A DNA stretch of 17,883 nucleotides. Source: an uncultured Verrucomicrobiota bacterium. GTDB lineage: Bacteria; Verrucomicrobiota; Verrucomicrobiia; Limisphaerales; UBA9464. Every line of letters begins with the position of its first letter. The first letter of the stretch is position 1. The DNA lies in the NCBI GenBank assembly GCA_903925515.1, contig CAIYFP010000184.1:1-17883 (forward strand), read 5' to 3'. Positions 8,483-16,458 of this stretch are shown here, in pieces. The translations under genes and the position numbers were made by a program. The notes beneath the pieces were generated by a model. The model did no database searches. It had not been told where the DNA came from and saw nothing but the letters and a program-made list of their open reading frames with translations.

Positions 8483-10651
8483 CTAGCTGTTTCCAGCCGC
8501 CGGCAGGTAGTACTTGCGCGTGTATTCCTGCACCATCCGCCATGTCGTGTACTCCGGCGCCAGCGTCGCCATCGCCCGGCGGATGCGCGCGACCCACCGT
8601 CGCGGGATGCCGTCCGAGTCAAGGTGGAAGAACTCCGGGATCACCTGCTCGGTCAGCGCATGGTACAGGTTGAGGCTGTCCACGCGGTCCTGCTCCGCCA
8701 CGTCGGCCGGGTGCGAGTCCGGCCCGATGGCGAACCCGTTCGATCCGTCGTAGCCCTCGCGCCACCACCCGTCGAGGATGCTGAGGTTGAGGCAGCCGTG
8801 CGGGGTCGTCTTCATGCCGCTGGTGCCCGAGGCCTCGAGCGGGCGCCGCGGGTTGTTCAGCCAGATGTCGCACCCCGAGACCATCATCCGGCAGACGTGG
8901 ATGTCGTAGTTCTCGATGAAGACAAGGTGGCCCTTCAGCTCGGAATACTTGGACAGGTGGATAACCTTCTGGATGAAGGCCTTGCCGGCGTCGTCGCGCG
9001 GGTGTGCCTTGCCCGCGAAGATGAACTGCACCGGGCGTGAGCTGTCCCGGACGAGCCGCACCACGTCGTCGAACGGGTCGAAGATCAAGGGGGCGCGCTT
9101 GTACGTCGCGAAGCGCCGGGCAAACCCAATCGTGAGCGCGTCCGGGTTTAGGAAGCTGTCGAAGGTGATGAAGTCCCCGGGGCTGAACGTGTGCCCTTGC
9201 AGCAGGAGACGGCGTCGCGTGAACTCGATCAGCTCTCGCCTCAATCGGTAGCGCAGCGCCCAAAGCTCCGCGTCCGACACCACCGCCGGGTCCGACACGC
9301 TCGCCCAGAACTCCCGGGAATTGGCGTCGGCGATCCAGTCGAGGTCGGTACGGCCCGGGTGCAATTCCCGGTGCTTGCCGCGCCAGAACTTGCGCACGGT
9401 GCCCTTCATCCACCCGACGAGGTGGATGCCGTTGGTGACATGGCCGATGGGCACCTGTTCCTCGTGGGGGGCGTGGTAGAGCTCCTTCCACATCTCGCGC
9501 GACACCTCGCCATGCAGTGCGGACACGCCGTTGGCGGCGCGGCTGAACCGCAGGGCGAGGACCGTCATGCAGAAGGGTTCATGGGGGTCCTCGGCCTTCA
9601 CCCGTCCAAGGCCCATGAGCTGGTCGTGGTTGAGCCCGAGGTCCGACGCCAAGCCATGCGCCGCGTACGCCATGAGGTCCGGGCTGAAGCGGTCGTGCCC
9701 GGCCTCGACGGGCGTGTGGGTGGTGAAGAGGCACTCGGCGGTCGTGCGCCGCGCGGCCTCGTCGAAGGAAAGCCCGGAGGCCAGCTTCTCCCGGATGAGC
9801 TCAAGGGTCAGGAACGCGGCATGGCCCTCGTTCATGTGGAACGTGCCGGGCTGGTGGCCCAGCATGCGCAACAACCTCACGCCGCCCACGCCGAGCACGA
9901 TCTCCTGCAACACCCGCGTCGTGCTGTCCCCGCCGTACACCCGGAGCGTCAGGTCCCGCAGGTGCGGCTCGTTCTCGGGGCGGTTGGTGTCGAGCAAATA
10001 GACGGGGACGCGCCCCACGTTCACGCGCCATGCATGGAAGCGGACGGTGGTGGCGGCGACGCGCACGGTGCAGACGAGGGGTTCGCCGCGGGAATCGAGG
10101 ACGGGCTCGACGGGAAGGTTCCTCGGGTTGAGCTGGGTGTAGTACTCGGTCTGCCAGTTCTCGTGGTTGATGGCCTGCTGGAAGTAGCCCTCCCGGTAGA
10201 AAAGGCTGACGCCCACGAAGGGAATGCCGAGGTCGCTGGCGGACTTGGCGTGGTCCCCGGCGAGCGCCCCAAGGCCGCCGGCGGCGATGGGCAACGTCTC
10301 ATGAAACGCGAACTCGGCGCTGAAGTAGGCGACGGGCGCGGATGCCATCCGGGGGGCCTCCATGGCCGCCCATGTCCGGTCGTGCCGCAGGTAGGCCTCG
10401 AACTTCCCCAGCACCGTCCGCACCCGCGCCGCGAACCCGGGCTCCTGCATCCGCACCCGCAGCTCGTAGGCCGAGACCTCATGCAGGACCGCGACCGGGT
10501 TGTGGTAGAGGTTCTGCCAGCCGCGCGGGGACAAGTCATGGAAGAGGTCCTGGGCGTCCTGGTCCCAGCTCCACCAAAGGTTGCGTGCAAGGCGGCCAAG
10601 GCCGCCAACAAGTTCCTGGACTTCCGATGCCGTGAGAGGAGGTGTCGCCAT
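8483..10651 (-). CDS. glgP: alpha-glucan (glycogen/maltodextrin) phosphorylase, GT35
   Basis: The 722-residue enzyme releases glucose-1-phosphate from alpha-1,4-glucans in the cytoplasm using pyridoxal phosphate. The N-terminus (LGRLARNLWWSWDQDAQDLF) is the DUF3417-type extension of the alpha-glucan phosphorylase subgroup rather than the longer animal/E. coli GlgP type. The cofactor lysine is Lys614 in EASGTSGMKTTPHG, followed by the subgroup signature NLSILDGWWREGYDG. Other conserved stretches are AEFAFHETLPIAAGGLGALA and FHMNEGHAAF near residue 240. The length is within the range for the subgroup. ATG 10651 is supported by where homology begins; the frame stays open upstream to 11422 but that part is antisense to metF. 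It has no Shine-Dalgarno site. No other glycogen gene is nearby; it is divergent from metF across 156 bp. Confidence 0.95.
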   Translation of the reverse strand: MATPPLTASEVQELVGGLGRLARNLWWSWDQDAQDLFHDLSPRGWQNLYHNPVAVLHEVSAYELRVRMQEPGFAARVRTVLGKFEAYLRHDRTWAAMEAPRMASAPVAYFSAEFAFHETLPIAAGGLGALAGDHAKSASDLGIPFVGVSLFYREGYFQQAINHENWQTEYYTQLNPRNLPVEPVLDSRGEPLVCTVRVAATTVRFHAWRVNVGRVPVYLLDTNRPENEPHLRDLTLRVYGGDSTTRVLQEIVLGVGGVRLLRMLGHQPGTFHMNEGHAAFLTLELIREKLASGLSFDEAARRTTAECLFTTHTPVEAGHDRFSPDLMAYAAHGLASDLGLNHDQLMGLGRVKAEDPHEPFCMTVLALRFSRAANGVSALHGEVSREMWKELYHAPHEEQVPIGHVTNGIHLVGWMKGTVRKFWRGKHRELHPGRTDLDWIADANSREFWASVSDPAVVSDAELWALRYRLRRELIEFTRRRLLLQGHTFSPGDFITFDSFLNPDALTIGFARRFATYKRAPLIFDPFDDVVRLVRDSSRPVQFIFAGKAHPRDDAGKAFIQKVIHLSKYSELKGHLVFIENYDIHVCRMMVSGCDIWLNNPRRPLEASGTSGMKTTPHGCLNLSILDGWWREGYDGSNGFAIGPDSHPADVAEQDRVDSLNLYHALTEQVIPEFFHLDSDGIPRRWVARIRRAMATLAPEYTTWRMVQEYTRKYYLPAAGNS

Positions 10652-10771
10652 ACCGAGAGGAGAAGGGCGGGGAACGGATCGTCCCCACCCGGGGTCACCC
10701 TGCCACGTCCCCTCTCGCGGTTTCCAATGGAATCCGGCCCTCGCCTCGTCCGGCCGGTCGCCTCCAAAGCC

Positions 10772-10800
10772 TTGCGGCTCCTTGCGCCCCGCCCCATCGT
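10772..10800 (+). promoter_or_regulatory. possible leaderless promoter for metF
   Basis: TTGCGG (10772-10777), a 17-base spacer and CATCGT (10795-10800) lie so that the start codon (10808) falls 7 bases after the -10 box, where transcription would begin. There is no Shine-Dalgarno site. No SAM riboswitch-like structure was recognised in the 156-bp gap shared with glgP. Confidence 0.35.
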
Positions 10801-10807
10801 CGCGCCC

Positions 10808-11710
10808 ATGGTTCGAGCGATTCACGACATTCATCTTGCGGACGCGTCCGCCGGTGCCCCGTCCTTCTCCATCGAGTTCTTCCCCCCCAAGACGGAGGAG
10901 GGCGAGCGAAAGCTCTTCTCGGAGGTGCTCCCGGCGTTTGCGTCGTTGCCCGTGGGGTATTGCTCGGTCACCTATGGCGCCGGCGGGAGCACCCGCGAGT
11001 CCACCCTCCGCATCGTCGAGCGCATCCAGCGCGAGCATGGCCTCACGACCCTCATGCACCTCACCTGCGTCAATGCCACCCGCGGCGAGGTGGCCGACGT
11101 CGTGGACGAGGCCGCAAGGCGCGGCGTCCGCAACATCCTCGCCCTGCGCGGGGACCCGCCCGGCGGCACGGGCGACTTCGTTCCCACGCCGGGCGGGTTC
11201 GAGTACTCGTCCGAGCTCGTCCGCTTCCTGCGGGACCGCGGCGGGTTCAGCGTCGGCACGGCGGGCTTCCCGGAGGGCCACGTGGCCCAGAAGCGGGGTC
11301 GGAAGGCGGACTGGGCCTTCCTCGCGGAGAAGGTGCGCGCAGGGGCCGACTTCGTCGTGACGCAGTTGTTCTTCGACAATGCGGACTACTACGCGATGCG
11401 CGACCACCTTGCGGAGGCCCACGGCATCACCTGCCCCATCATCCCCGGCCTGCTACCCGTGTTGTCGGGCAAGCAGACCCGCAAGTTTGTCGAGTTGTGC
11501 GGCGCGGGCCTTCCGCCAGCGTTCTCGGCCCAGCTGGACCGGCTTGGCGACGACGACAACGCGGTGACGGAGTTCGGCATCGACTACTGCACGGCGCAGG
11601 TGCAGGACCTGCTCAGGAACGGCGCGCCGGGCGTCCACTTCTACACGCTGAACCGCGCCAAATCGACCGGGCGCATCCTCGCCAACCTCGGGCAAGCACG
11701 TCGCGGCTGA
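10808..11710 (+). CDS. metF: 5,10-methylenetetrahydrofolate reductase
   Basis: This 300-residue FAD enzyme reduces 5,10-methylene-THF to 5-methyl-THF, supplying the methyl group for methionine synthesis. Visible hallmarks are Glu23 in FSIEFFPPK (the family's active-site glutamate), TYGAGGSTRESTL at about 55-67, Asp116 in ALRGDPP, VTQLFFDNADY, and the C-terminal GVHFYTLNRA. Length is typical of the short bacterial MetF, without the eukaryotic regulatory domain. The start at ATG 10808 places EFFPPK at the usual distance from the N-terminus. It is divergent from glgP and converges on the histidine kinase gene, with a 37-bp gap and no clear terminator. Confidence 0.96.
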   Translation: MVRAIHDIHLADASAGAPSFSIEFFPPKTEEGERKLFSEVLPAFASLPVGYCSVTYGAGGSTRESTLRIVERIQREHGLTTLMHLTCVNATRGEVADVVDEAARRGVRNILALRGDPPGGTGDFVPTPGGFEYSSELVRFLRDRGGFSVGTAGFPEGHVAQKRGRKADWAFLAEKVRAGADFVVTQLFFDNADYYAMRDHLAEAHGITCPIIPGLLPVLSGKQTRKFVELCGAGLPPAFSAQLDRLGDDDNAVTEFGIDYCTAQVQDLLRNGAPGVHFYTLNRAKSTGRILANLGQARRG

Positions 11711-11747
11711 CGCCGGGCGCCGACGCAACGGGACGCGCCGCCGCGGC

Positions 11748-13493
11748 TCAGGGGCGCAGGGGCAAGGCCACGGTGAACGCCGTGCCTCTCCCGGGCTCGG
11801 ACCTCGTGCGGATGACGCCGCCATGGCCGTCGATGATGCGCTTCACGATCGCGAGCCCAAGGCCGTTGCCTTGCGGCTTCGTCGAGCCCAGCAGCGCCGT
11901 GAAGAGCCGGGCGCGTTGCTCCGGAGACATGCCCTCCCCGGTGTCCCGGAACCGCACCACGATGCCCGACGCCGCACGGCGCGGTCCGGACCGGATCACC
12001 CGCGACGCGACGTCGAGCGTCCCGCCACGGGGCATGGCCTCGATGGCGTTGAGGGAGAGGTTCAGGAACGCCTGCTCAAGCTGGGTGGGGTCGCCGGAGA
12101 TGCGCGGAAGGCCGGGATCAAGCCGTGCGTCCAGTCGCACCCCCGCATGCCGCAGCTTGGCCCTCAGCAGGAACCCGAGGTCCCGGATCAATGCGTTCAC
12201 GTCAACCGGGACCCGCACCGGCTCAGACGGCCGCGCGAAGTCGAGCACCCGGTCCACGATCCGGTTCAGGTGGTCCATCTTCTCACCCATGATCCGGAAG
12301 TCCGTCCCGCGCGGGTCCCCGTTCTCGAACACCAGCCCCAGCGAATGGTGGAGCATCTTCATCACGGTGAGCGGGTTCCGGATCTCATGCGCCACCTCCG
12401 CAGCCAGCAAGCCCAGCGCCCCCAGCCGCTCGCTTTGCCGCAACTCCTCCTCCGAGGCCACCAGCCGCTCGTAAAGGCGCGCCTTCTCCAGCGCCAGCGC
12501 CGACAACTCCGCGTACGCCAGCAACGTCCGGACCTCCTCGTCCGGGAACAGGTGCGGCTCGCCCGTGTACACCGTCAACGCTCCAAGGCAACGCCCCTCG
12601 AAGATCAACGGGACCGAAAGCAAGGACACCAAGCCCTCCTCCCGCGCCACCGCCACGTTCTGGTAACGGCCGCTCGCCTGCACGTCCTCCACCTGCAACG
12701 GCTTCCGGCGCCGCACCACGATCCCCAGCAGGCTCTCCGAAACCGCAAGCCGCGGCTTCTCGCGATATCGCGGCCCCGCCCCATGCGACGCCCTCAGGTC
12801 CAGCCACTCGCCGCCCTCGTCCAGCATCATGATGGAGCACACCTTCGCCCCGATGAGCGTGCGCGCCTCCTTCGTGATCGCCTCCAACGCGTCGTCCAGG
12901 CTGACCGTCGAGTTGATCCGCTGGCTCGTCCGGACCAATGACTCGAGCAGCCGCGCCCGGTGCCGCGACGCCTCGTACACCCAGGAGTTCTGGATCGCCT
13001 GCGCCGCAAGCATCGCCAGTTCCTCCAGCAGCCATTGGTCCCACTCGTCGAACGCGTCCTCGCGTTCCGAGTCCACGTTCAACACCCCCCGCACCTCCCC
13101 GTTCACCCTCAACGGCACCGCCATCTCCGAAACCACCCCGCCCCGCACGCTCACGTAACGCCGGTCCGACCCCACGTTCCCCACCCGGGCCACCTTGCCC
13201 GTCCTCGCCACCCATCCCGTGATCCCGTGCCCCGGACGCAACCGCACGGACCGTGCGTCCGGCGGCAACCCGTGCGCCGCCTCGATCTCCAACAACCCGG
13301 TCGTCGGGTTCAACAGGCACACCGAGCCCGACGAGCCCCCCGCCACCGCCACCGCCTCGCCCACGATCACCCGAAGCGCCTCGCGCGGCTCCAGGGTCGA
13401 GTGAATTACACGGCCCACGCGCGCCAGCGTCTCGGCCCGGTGCAGTCGCCGCAGCAATTCCTCCCGCGACGCCCTTTCCTCCGGCGCGTTCAT
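11748..13493 (-). CDS. soluble GAF-GAF sensor histidine kinase
   Basis: The 581-residue kinase has no membrane segment and is expected to be cytoplasmic. Two GAF domains occupy about residues 35-170 and 195-340 and probably bind a small ligand or sense redox. A short coiled coil leads to the dimerisation/phosphoacceptor helix with His369 in EVAHEIRNPL. The ATPase domain has the N box (LNLSLNAIEAM, Asn482), G1 (DTGEGM, 517-522) and G2 (GNGLGLAI, 542-549). All kinase boxes look intact. The gene overlaps the upstream permease gene by four bases (ATGA at 13490-13493), implying translational coupling, and no separate ribosome-binding site is visible. No response regulator is in the window, so the partner is encoded elsewhere. 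The signal is unknown. Confidence 0.92.
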   Translation of the reverse strand: MNAPEERASREELLRRLHRAETLARVGRVIHSTLEPREALRVIVGEAVAVAGGSSGSVCLLNPTTGLLEIEAAHGLPPDARSVRLRPGHGITGWVARTGKVARVGNVGSDRRYVSVRGGVVSEMAVPLRVNGEVRGVLNVDSEREDAFDEWDQWLLEELAMLAAQAIQNSWVYEASRHRARLLESLVRTSQRINSTVSLDDALEAITKEARTLIGAKVCSIMMLDEGGEWLDLRASHGAGPRYREKPRLAVSESLLGIVVRRRKPLQVEDVQASGRYQNVAVAREEGLVSLLSVPLIFEGRCLGALTVYTGEPHLFPDEEVRTLLAYAELSALALEKARLYERLVASEEELRQSERLGALGLLAAEVAHEIRNPLTVMKMLHHSLGLVFENGDPRGTDFRIMGEKMDHLNRIVDRVLDFARPSEPVRVPVDVNALIRDLGFLLRAKLRHAGVRLDARLDPGLPRISGDPTQLEQAFLNLSLNAIEAMPRGGTLDVASRVIRSGPRRAASGIVVRFRDTGEGMSPEQRARLFTALLGSTKPQGNGLGLAIVKRIIDGHGGVIRTRSEPGRGTAFTVALPLRP

Positions 13494-14986
13494 CGGATGC
13501 GCGACGTCAGCCATGCCCCCGCGACGCCAAAGGCCACGTTGGGAGCCCATGCGGCGGCCCATGCGGGCACCTCGCCGCTCTGGCCCATCGCGAACCCCAG
13601 CCGCTGCACGATGAAGTACACAAACGCCAGCCCGATGCTCCCGGCCACGCCGTAAAACAAGTTCCGACGCCCCGGCACAACCCCGAACGGAACCGCAATC
13701 AACACCACGACAAGGCAAGTCCATGGCGCCGCCCATCGGGCATGCCATTGCGTCTCCAGCGTCGCACGCAGGTCCGCCGCCACGTTCGGGTGGATGCGCC
13801 GATACTCGTCGATCTCGCGCAACGTCAGCTCGGGCCGCCTCAACGCCCGGCCGCGCCGGAGGCTGTTGACCCGGATCTCGGACCGGAACAGCTCCGGGGA
13901 CTCCATGGCCTCCACCACCTCCATCCCGGCCACGGTGGCGACCATGGGCTCGCCGTCCTTGGCCCCGCGGAAGAGGTACTCGGTCACGTTCGTGAAGACC
14001 CATGCCTTGCCGCTCCACGTCGCCGCATCGCCCATCACAAGGCGCCATGCACCAGGCGGCGCGCCCCGCTCCACCCGGACGTCGCCAAGCCATGTGCCCG
14101 AGGGGTGGACCGACGAAGCCCGCCATGTCTCGCCCCCGGGGCCCGTCGCGGACGCATTCGTCGTCCAGGACTGGGCAGTGGGCACAAGGACGTTGGTCTT
14201 CACCCCCGCCGCATTGGTCGTCCATGAAGGCATGGGCACCCAGACCGTCACCTTCGTCCCCTTCCACGGAAGTTGCCCGGGAGCCGTGCCCGGCGACGGG
14301 AAGTCCGCCGAGGGCCGGGGCGCAAGGACGGGGGCGGGATCCGACCCGGAACGCTGCATGGACTCCGTCACCCCGGCTGCCCTCCATGCGCCGTTCGTCC
14401 ATGTCACGCTGCGCGCCATCCACGCCTGCCGGGAGCCCGGACCCAGCCAAAGCCGGACTCGCGGGCGACGCATGTCTCCTGTCGCCTCGTTGAACGCCCC
14501 CACGTTCCAAACACGGCGGTCAGCGGCGTTTTCCACGTCGATGCGCTCCCGCCAGACGCCGTCGGCGGCCGATTGCGCAGGGCCGAGCAGGACGCGCTCC
14601 TGGCGGGCGCGGCACGCCGGCGCCACGTGCTCCGCCATCGCATGGAGGAAGGCGACCATGACCAACCCCACGCCGAGGTAGGGCACGCAAAGACGCCACA
14701 TCCCCACGCCGGCAGCACGGATCGCCGTGATCTCGTTGTGCCGCGCGTGCTGCGTCAGCGCGTATAGCAACGCCAGCAGAAATCCCACCGGAAGCACCGT
14801 GGACACCATCTCCGGCACCTCAAGGCAGTAGTACCATGCCACCTCCTGCGCCCCAAGGCCCCGCTGCTGCAACGTCCCCACCTGCCCCAGAAGATCGAAG
14901 GAAAGCCAGAACACCATGAAGCCGCCAAGGCAGAACCCCATCGGCACCATCAGCTCCCGCAGCAAGTAACGATCCAGCAGTCGCAC
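13490..14986 (-). CDS. LptF/LptG (YjgP/YjgQ) family permease with enlarged periplasmic domain
   Basis: Six transmembrane segments are arranged three plus three: about 12-33, 60-78 and 99-117, then 420-438, 443-463 and 473-493. The N-terminus (LLDRYLLREL) and the first cytoplasmic loop (HNEITAIRAAGV, 83-94) match the family that moves lipopolysaccharide out of the inner membrane with LptB and LptC. At 498 residues it is longer than the usual 350-400. The extra length lies in the periplasmic part (about 120-415), where a Trp/Thr/Asn-rich stretch repeats SWTTNA at 254-259 and 273-278. The start is GTG 14986; an in-frame stop five codons upstream leaves no earlier option. I cannot say whether it is LptF, LptG or a paralogue. 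It is coupled to the downstream kinase gene by an ATGA overlap. Confidence 0.88.
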   Translation of the reverse strand: MRLLDRYLLRELMVPMGFCLGGFMVFWLSFDLLGQVGTLQQRGLGAQEVAWYYCLEVPEMVSTVLPVGFLLALLYALTQHARHNEITAIRAAGVGMWRLCVPYLGVGLVMVAFLHAMAEHVAPACRARQERVLLGPAQSAADGVWRERIDVENAADRRVWNVGAFNEATGDMRRPRVRLWLGPGSRQAWMARSVTWTNGAWRAAGVTESMQRSGSDPAPVLAPRPSADFPSPGTAPGQLPWKGTKVTVWVPMPSWTTNAAGVKTNVLVPTAQSWTTNASATGPGGETWRASSVHPSGTWLGDVRVERGAPPGAWRLVMGDAATWSGKAWVFTNVTEYLFRGAKDGEPMVATVAGMEVVEAMESPELFRSEIRVNSLRRGRALRRPELTLREIDEYRRIHPNVAADLRATLETQWHARWAAPWTCLVVVLIAVPFGVVPGRRNLFYGVAGSIGLAFVYFIVQRLGFAMGQSGEVPAWAAAWAPNVAFGVAGAWLTSRIR

Positions 14987-15080
14987 CCTCCCGGCAGCCT
15001 ACCCTCGCAACGCCCCCGGGGCGAAGCCGGAATGCAGCCCGCCGGGTTCCCGTTTGCACCGCCCCGACGCGACGGGCACG

Positions 15081-16448
15081 ATGACCCCAAAGTTCGAGAT
15101 GAACACCTCCCCGGCAGATGCTTCGCCCCCCGGCAGTCCAGCGCCCCCGCGCACGGAGACCACCGCAGGAAACTACTTCGTCTCCAATTACCCCCCGTTC
15201 GCAGCATGGCGCACCGACGCCGTGCCCGACTTCGAGTCCACCCTCCATCAGCCCCCACGCCCCGGCGTCCCGCTCGGCCTCTACACCCATATCCCCTTCT
15301 GCCGGAAGCGCTGCCACTTCTGCTATTTCCGCGTCTATACCGACAAGAATGCCGACGACATCCGGACGTACATCGACGCCGTCTTGTCGGAGTTGGCCAT
15401 GTACGCCGCGCGCCCGGCCATCGCCGGGCGTCGCCCCCGCTTCCTTTACTTCGGCGGCGGTACGCCCAGCTACCTCTCGCCCGACCAGCTCGGCGTCCTC
15501 TCCGAGGGCATGAAACGCCTCATGCCATGGGATGACGCCGAGGAAATCACCTTCGAGGGCGAGCCCGGCACCCTGACCGACCACAAGCTCCGCGCCATCC
15601 GCGCCATGGGGGTCACCCGCCTCAGCCTCGGCATCGAGCACTTCGACGACCACATCCTCGAGATCAACGGCCGCGCTCATCGCTCCAAGGAAATCCTCCG
15701 CGCCTACTCCTACGCCCGGGAGATCGGCTTCCCGCAGGTCAACATCGACCTCATCGCCGGCATGGTGGAGGAAACCGAGGACAAGTGGCGCGAGGCCGTC
15801 GCAAGGGCCGTCGAACTGCGCCCGGACTCCGTCACGATCTACCAGATGGAGGTCCCCTACAACACCACCATCTACCAACGCATGAAGGCCGAGGGTCGCC
15901 TCGCCGCCCCCGTGGCCGACTGGGAAACCAAGCGGCGCTGGGTCCACCATGCCTACTCCGAGTTCGAGAAGGTCGGCTACACCGTCACCAGCACCACCAC
16001 CGTCGTGAAGGACCCCGGCCGCGTGAAGTTCCAGTATCGCGCCGGCCTCTTCTCCGGCGCCGACCTCCTTTCCGTTGGCGTCGCCAGCTTTGGTCACCTC
16101 TCCGGCGTTCACTACCAGAACCTCCACGACTTCCAGCCCCACATCGACGCCGTCCGCGCGGGAAGACTGCCCGTGTACCGTGCCCTTCGCCCCTCCCACG
16201 AGGAACTCTACACCCGCGAGTTCATGCTCCAGCTCAAGCTCGGCTCCGTCAGCGCCTCCGCCTTCGCTTCCAAGTTCGGCACGGACCCGAGGGTCCAGTT
16301 TGCAACCCCGCTCGAAACCCTCCGACAATGGGGCTTCCTCATGGAGCACGGCGACACCCTCGGGCTCACGCGCGACGGCCTGCTTCAGGTGGACCGCCTG
16401 CTCATGGAGTTTTTCGACCCCAAGTACCGCTCCGGGCGGTACGCCTGA
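15081..16448 (+). CDS. HemN/HemW-like radical SAM protein
   Basis: The 455-residue protein has a radical SAM core with the cluster motif Cys74-x3-Cys78-x2-Cys81 (CRKRCHFC), the SAM-contacting FGGGTPS (124-130), and later GEPGT and LSLGIEHFDD stretches as in the coproporphyrinogen dehydrogenase-like family. After the cluster comes YFR rather than the extra Cys of HemN (CxxxCxxCxC) or the DF of HemW, so neither textbook activity should be assumed. A C-terminal HemN-like domain is present (EEFMLQLKLGSVSA-type sequence near 375-390). The first 60 residues are Pro-rich with a SNYPPFAAW motif. ATG 15081 is preferred; ATG 15099 and TTG 15054 are possible. It lacks a Shine-Dalgarno site. It is followed 10 bp later by a chorismate lyase-like gene, suggesting a joint pathway. 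Confidence 0.85.
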   Translation: MTPKFEMNTSPADASPPGSPAPPRTETTAGNYFVSNYPPFAAWRTDAVPDFESTLHQPPRPGVPLGLYTHIPFCRKRCHFCYFRVYTDKNADDIRTYIDAVLSELAMYAARPAIAGRRPRFLYFGGGTPSYLSPDQLGVLSEGMKRLMPWDDAEEITFEGEPGTLTDHKLRAIRAMGVTRLSLGIEHFDDHILEINGRAHRSKEILRAYSYAREIGFPQVNIDLIAGMVEETEDKWREAVARAVELRPDSVTIYQMEVPYNTTIYQRMKAEGRLAAPVADWETKRRWVHHAYSEFEKVGYTVTSTTTVVKDPGRVKFQYRAGLFSGADLLSVGVASFGHLSGVHYQNLHDFQPHIDAVRAGRLPVYRALRPSHEELYTREFMLQLKLGSVSASAFASKFGTDPRVQFATPLETLRQWGFLMEHGDTLGLTRDGLLQVDRLLMEFFDPKYRSGRYA

Positions 16449-16458
16449 ACCCACCGGA

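Noticed and set aside
9191..11710. 839-codon open frame on the plus strand covering metF
   Set aside because: Only the last 300 codons are metF. The rest is antisense to glgP and has shadow-frame composition, so metF was started at ATG 10808.
10642..12474. 610-codon open frame on the plus strand
   Set aside because: It is an Arg/His/Pro-rich alternative frame over metF and the antisense of the histidine kinase; no motif was seen.
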